Positions 5,357-6,435 of a stretch of DNA of 6,435 bases are shown here, piece by piece; position 1 is the stretch's first letter, and the number at the start of each line of letters is the position of its first letter. A program made the translations under genes and the position numbers. The notes beneath the pieces were generated by a model that saw only the letters and a program-made list of their open reading frames with translations, ran no database searches and had not been told where the DNA came from. Source of the stretch: Achromobacter sp. (GTDB lineage: Bacteria > Pseudomonadota > Gammaproteobacteria > Burkholderiales > Burkholderiaceae_B); contig DMTA01000497.1 in the NCBI GenBank assembly GCA_003454835.1, forward strand, positions 1 to 6,435. The letters are read 5' to 3'.

Positions 5357-5522
5357 CGCCAAGGGCCGGGTTCCCCGCAGGCCAGACCGGCCCTCAACCC
5401 TGGCAAATTAATCCCTTTAATGAACCAACCGGGCATTTTTTCGGCAAAATCCCGGACTCAAGAACAGATTCCGCCACCCGAGGCAAGGCAGGCCTGTCGT
5501 GCCCTCCCCCAGGACTCCCTCC
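5357..5522. promoter_or_regulatory. Gap between the CMD gene and the Mo-hydroxylase genes
   Basis: These 166 bases hold no gene. AGGGCCGG (5362-5369) and CCGGCCCT (5387-5394) form an 8-bp stem with a 17-base loop just after the CMD stop; without a T tract it is a weak terminator candidate. ATTAA-N5-TTAAT (5407-5421) is an AT-rich palindrome of the T-N11-A type bound by LysR proteins, unusual in this GC-rich setting, followed by a T6 run at 5436-5441. No clear -35/-10 pair was found. The AGGA at 5511-5514 is the ribosome site of the next gene. Confidence 0.4.
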
Positions 5523-5996
5523 ATGACGCAATTGCAAATCAACGGCCAGACCAAGGACGTCAACGTCCCAGATGAAATGCCGATCCTATGGGTCCTGCGC
5601 GATGAACTGGGCATGACCGGCACCAAGTTCGGCTGCGGCATGGCCATGTGCGGCGCCTGTACGGTGCATATCGACGGCACGCCCGTGCGCTCCTGTTTGA
5701 CGCCAGTGTCTGTGGCCTCCGGCCGCCAGCTCTCGACCATCGAGGGCATGGATGCCGATCCGGTCGGCCAGGCGGTGCAAGCGTCCTGGATCAGCAACAA
5801 CGTCGCGCAATGCGGCTATTGCCAGGCCGGCCAGATCATGACGGCAGTGAGCCTGTTGAAGGCCACGCCGCAACCCACCGAACAGCAGATCGCGGACGCC
5901 ATGAGCGGCAACATCTGCCGCTGCGGCACGTACCCGCGCATCCTCGCGGCCATTCAGCAGGCTGCCGCCCGCCTCGCCCAAGGAGGCAAACAATGA
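5523..5996 (+). CDS. [2Fe-2S] small subunit of a molybdenum hydroxylase (IorA-like)
   Basis: The 157-residue product is the iron-sulfur subunit of a xanthine dehydrogenase-family enzyme, passing electrons from the molybdenum site. The N-terminal plant-ferredoxin fold carries Cys38, Cys43, Cys46 and Cys58 (GCGMAMCGACTVHIDG...RSC). The C-terminal helical domain carries Cys97, Cys100, Cys132 and Cys134 (CGYCQAGQ and NICRCGTY). All eight ligands for two clusters are present and the length is that of the family. The closest type appears to be the alpha subunit of isoquinoline 1-oxidoreductase and related aldehyde dehydrogenases; substrate is not predictable. The ATG at 5523 has AGGA 8 bases upstream; an in-frame GTG at 5499 is less likely. 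No signal peptide is present. The stop overlaps the next start as ATGA, and AGGAGG at 5981-5986 serves the partner gene. Confidence 0.96.
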   Translation: MTQLQINGQTKDVNVPDEMPILWVLRDELGMTGTKFGCGMAMCGACTVHIDGTPVRSCLTPVSVASGRQLSTIEGMDADPVGQAVQASWISNNVAQCGYCQAGQIMTAVSLLKATPQPTEQQIADAMSGNICRCGTYPRILAAIQQAAARLAQGGKQ

Positions 5997-6435
5997 CCGC
6001 AGCCGTTCAGCATTCCCGCCGCGCCTTCCTGCAGTGCAGCCTGGGCGCACTCACGCTGGCCGTCACCGCAAAGGGATGGGTCACGACGGCCATGGCCGCC
6101 GAACCGGCAACCAAAGCGTACGGCGCCGATAGCATGCCTGGAGGCACCGTGGACGATCCGCTCGTCTTCGTCAGCATTGCAGCCGATGGCGCCGTCACCA
6201 TCGTGGCGCACCGCGCCGAGATGGGCACCGGCGTGCGCACCAGCCTGCCGATGGTGGTGGCCGACGAAATGGAAGCGCGCTGGGAACGCGTGAAGGTCGT
6301 GCAGGCACCTGGGGACGAATCCCGCTACGGCAACCAGAACGTCGACGGCTCGCGCAGCATGCGCCACTTCCTGATGCCGATGCGGCGCGTGGGCGCGGCC
6401 GCCCGGCAGATGCTCGAAGCGGCCGCGGCGGCGCG
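5993..6435 (+). CDS. Molybdopterin-binding large subunit (IorB-like), N-terminal part (partial)
   Basis: An open frame runs from the ATG at 5993 through the right edge: 147 complete codons with no stop. It should be the catalytic subunit, holding the molybdenum cytosine dinucleotide cofactor and hydroxylating an N-heterocycle or aldehyde; the family is usually about 700-750 residues, so only a fifth is seen. The N terminus has a twin-arginine signal, SRRAFLQ at residues 8-14, then CSLGALTLAVTAKG and an AMA-A cleavage site near residue 35. Family segments follow: DPLVFVSIAADGAVTIVAHRAEMGTGVRTSLPMVVADEME, VQAPGDESRYGNQNVDGSRSMRHF and MRRVGAAARQML. The Tat signal places the enzyme in the periplasm, loaded with cofactor before export. 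AGGAGG lies 6 bases upstream, and the ATGA overlap with the [2Fe-2S] gene indicates coupled translation. The active-site glutamate near the C terminus lies outside the window. Confidence 0.94.
   Translation, partial: MTAAVQHSRRAFLQCSLGALTLAVTAKGWVTTAMAAEPATKAYGADSMPGGTVDDPLVFVSIAADGAVTIVAHRAEMGTGVRTSLPMVVADEMEARWERVKVVQAPGDESRYGNQNVDGSRSMRHFLMPMRRVGAAARQMLEAAAAA

Noticed and set aside
4553..5362. 269-codon minus-strand open frame across the CMD gene
   Set aside because: The product is Arg/Gln/Val-rich without a recognisable fold and lies exactly opposite a well-supported gene; a GC-skew shadow.
5400..5421. Possible sigma-54 promoter starting TGGCA before the Mo-hydroxylase genes
   Set aside because: The GC dinucleotide required at -12 is absent at the correct distance from the GG at -24.
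5400..5421. Sigma-70 pair CTGGCA / TTTAAT
   Set aside because: The spacer is only 10 bases, too short for RNA polymerase.
4597..5526. 309-codon plus-strand frame overlapping the CMD gene
   Set aside because: The translation is Arg/His/Pro-rich and the frame runs past the CMD stop into the next ribosome site; the CMD frame has domain matches, this one none.

Overview
The window is high-GC DNA (very GC-rich third codon positions) from a Gram-negative bacterium. The *Burkholderiales*-type trimeric porin, the lipobox lipoprotein, the Tat-exported molybdenum hydroxylase and the LysR regulator with a divergent exported enzyme pair together suggest a betaproteobacterium of the Alcaligenaceae type (Achromobacter/Bordetella-like). 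That placement is inferred from protein style, not from a marker gene.

Layout. Positions 1-3920 are read leftwards (minus strand). From left to right they hold the 5' end of an exported Ala/Pro-rich protein (cut by the window edge), a porin with 3' hairpins, a class I glutamine amidotransferase, a small lipoprotein, and a LysR-type regulator. From 4087 onward everything reads rightwards. First comes an exported cupin closely resembling the manganese hydroxynitrile lyases, overlapping by 23 bases an exported protein with two carboxymuconolactone-decarboxylase (CMD) folds. After a 166-base gap come a [2Fe-2S] subunit and the start of a Tat-exported molybdopterin subunit (IorA/IorB-like), which runs off the right edge.

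How the genes relate. The LysR gene and the cupin-CMD pair are divergent across a 166-base region with several inverted repeats, the classical layout for a LysR regulator controlling its neighbours. The cupin and CMD are probably translationally coupled and both should act in the periplasm. The [2Fe-2S] and Mo subunits share an ATGA stop/start overlap and form one oxidoreductase, probably exported as a complex on the Tat signal of the large subunit. Whether that enzyme works with the cupin-CMD pair cannot be told from the sequence. The lipoprotein has a convincing extended -10 promoter of its own and may be co-transcribed with the amidotransferase.

No rRNA, tRNA, insertion sequence, CRISPR array or phage gene was seen. 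The least familiar part is the LysR / exported HNL-like cupin / exported cysteine-free CMD unit; the rest is ordinary chromosomal content.
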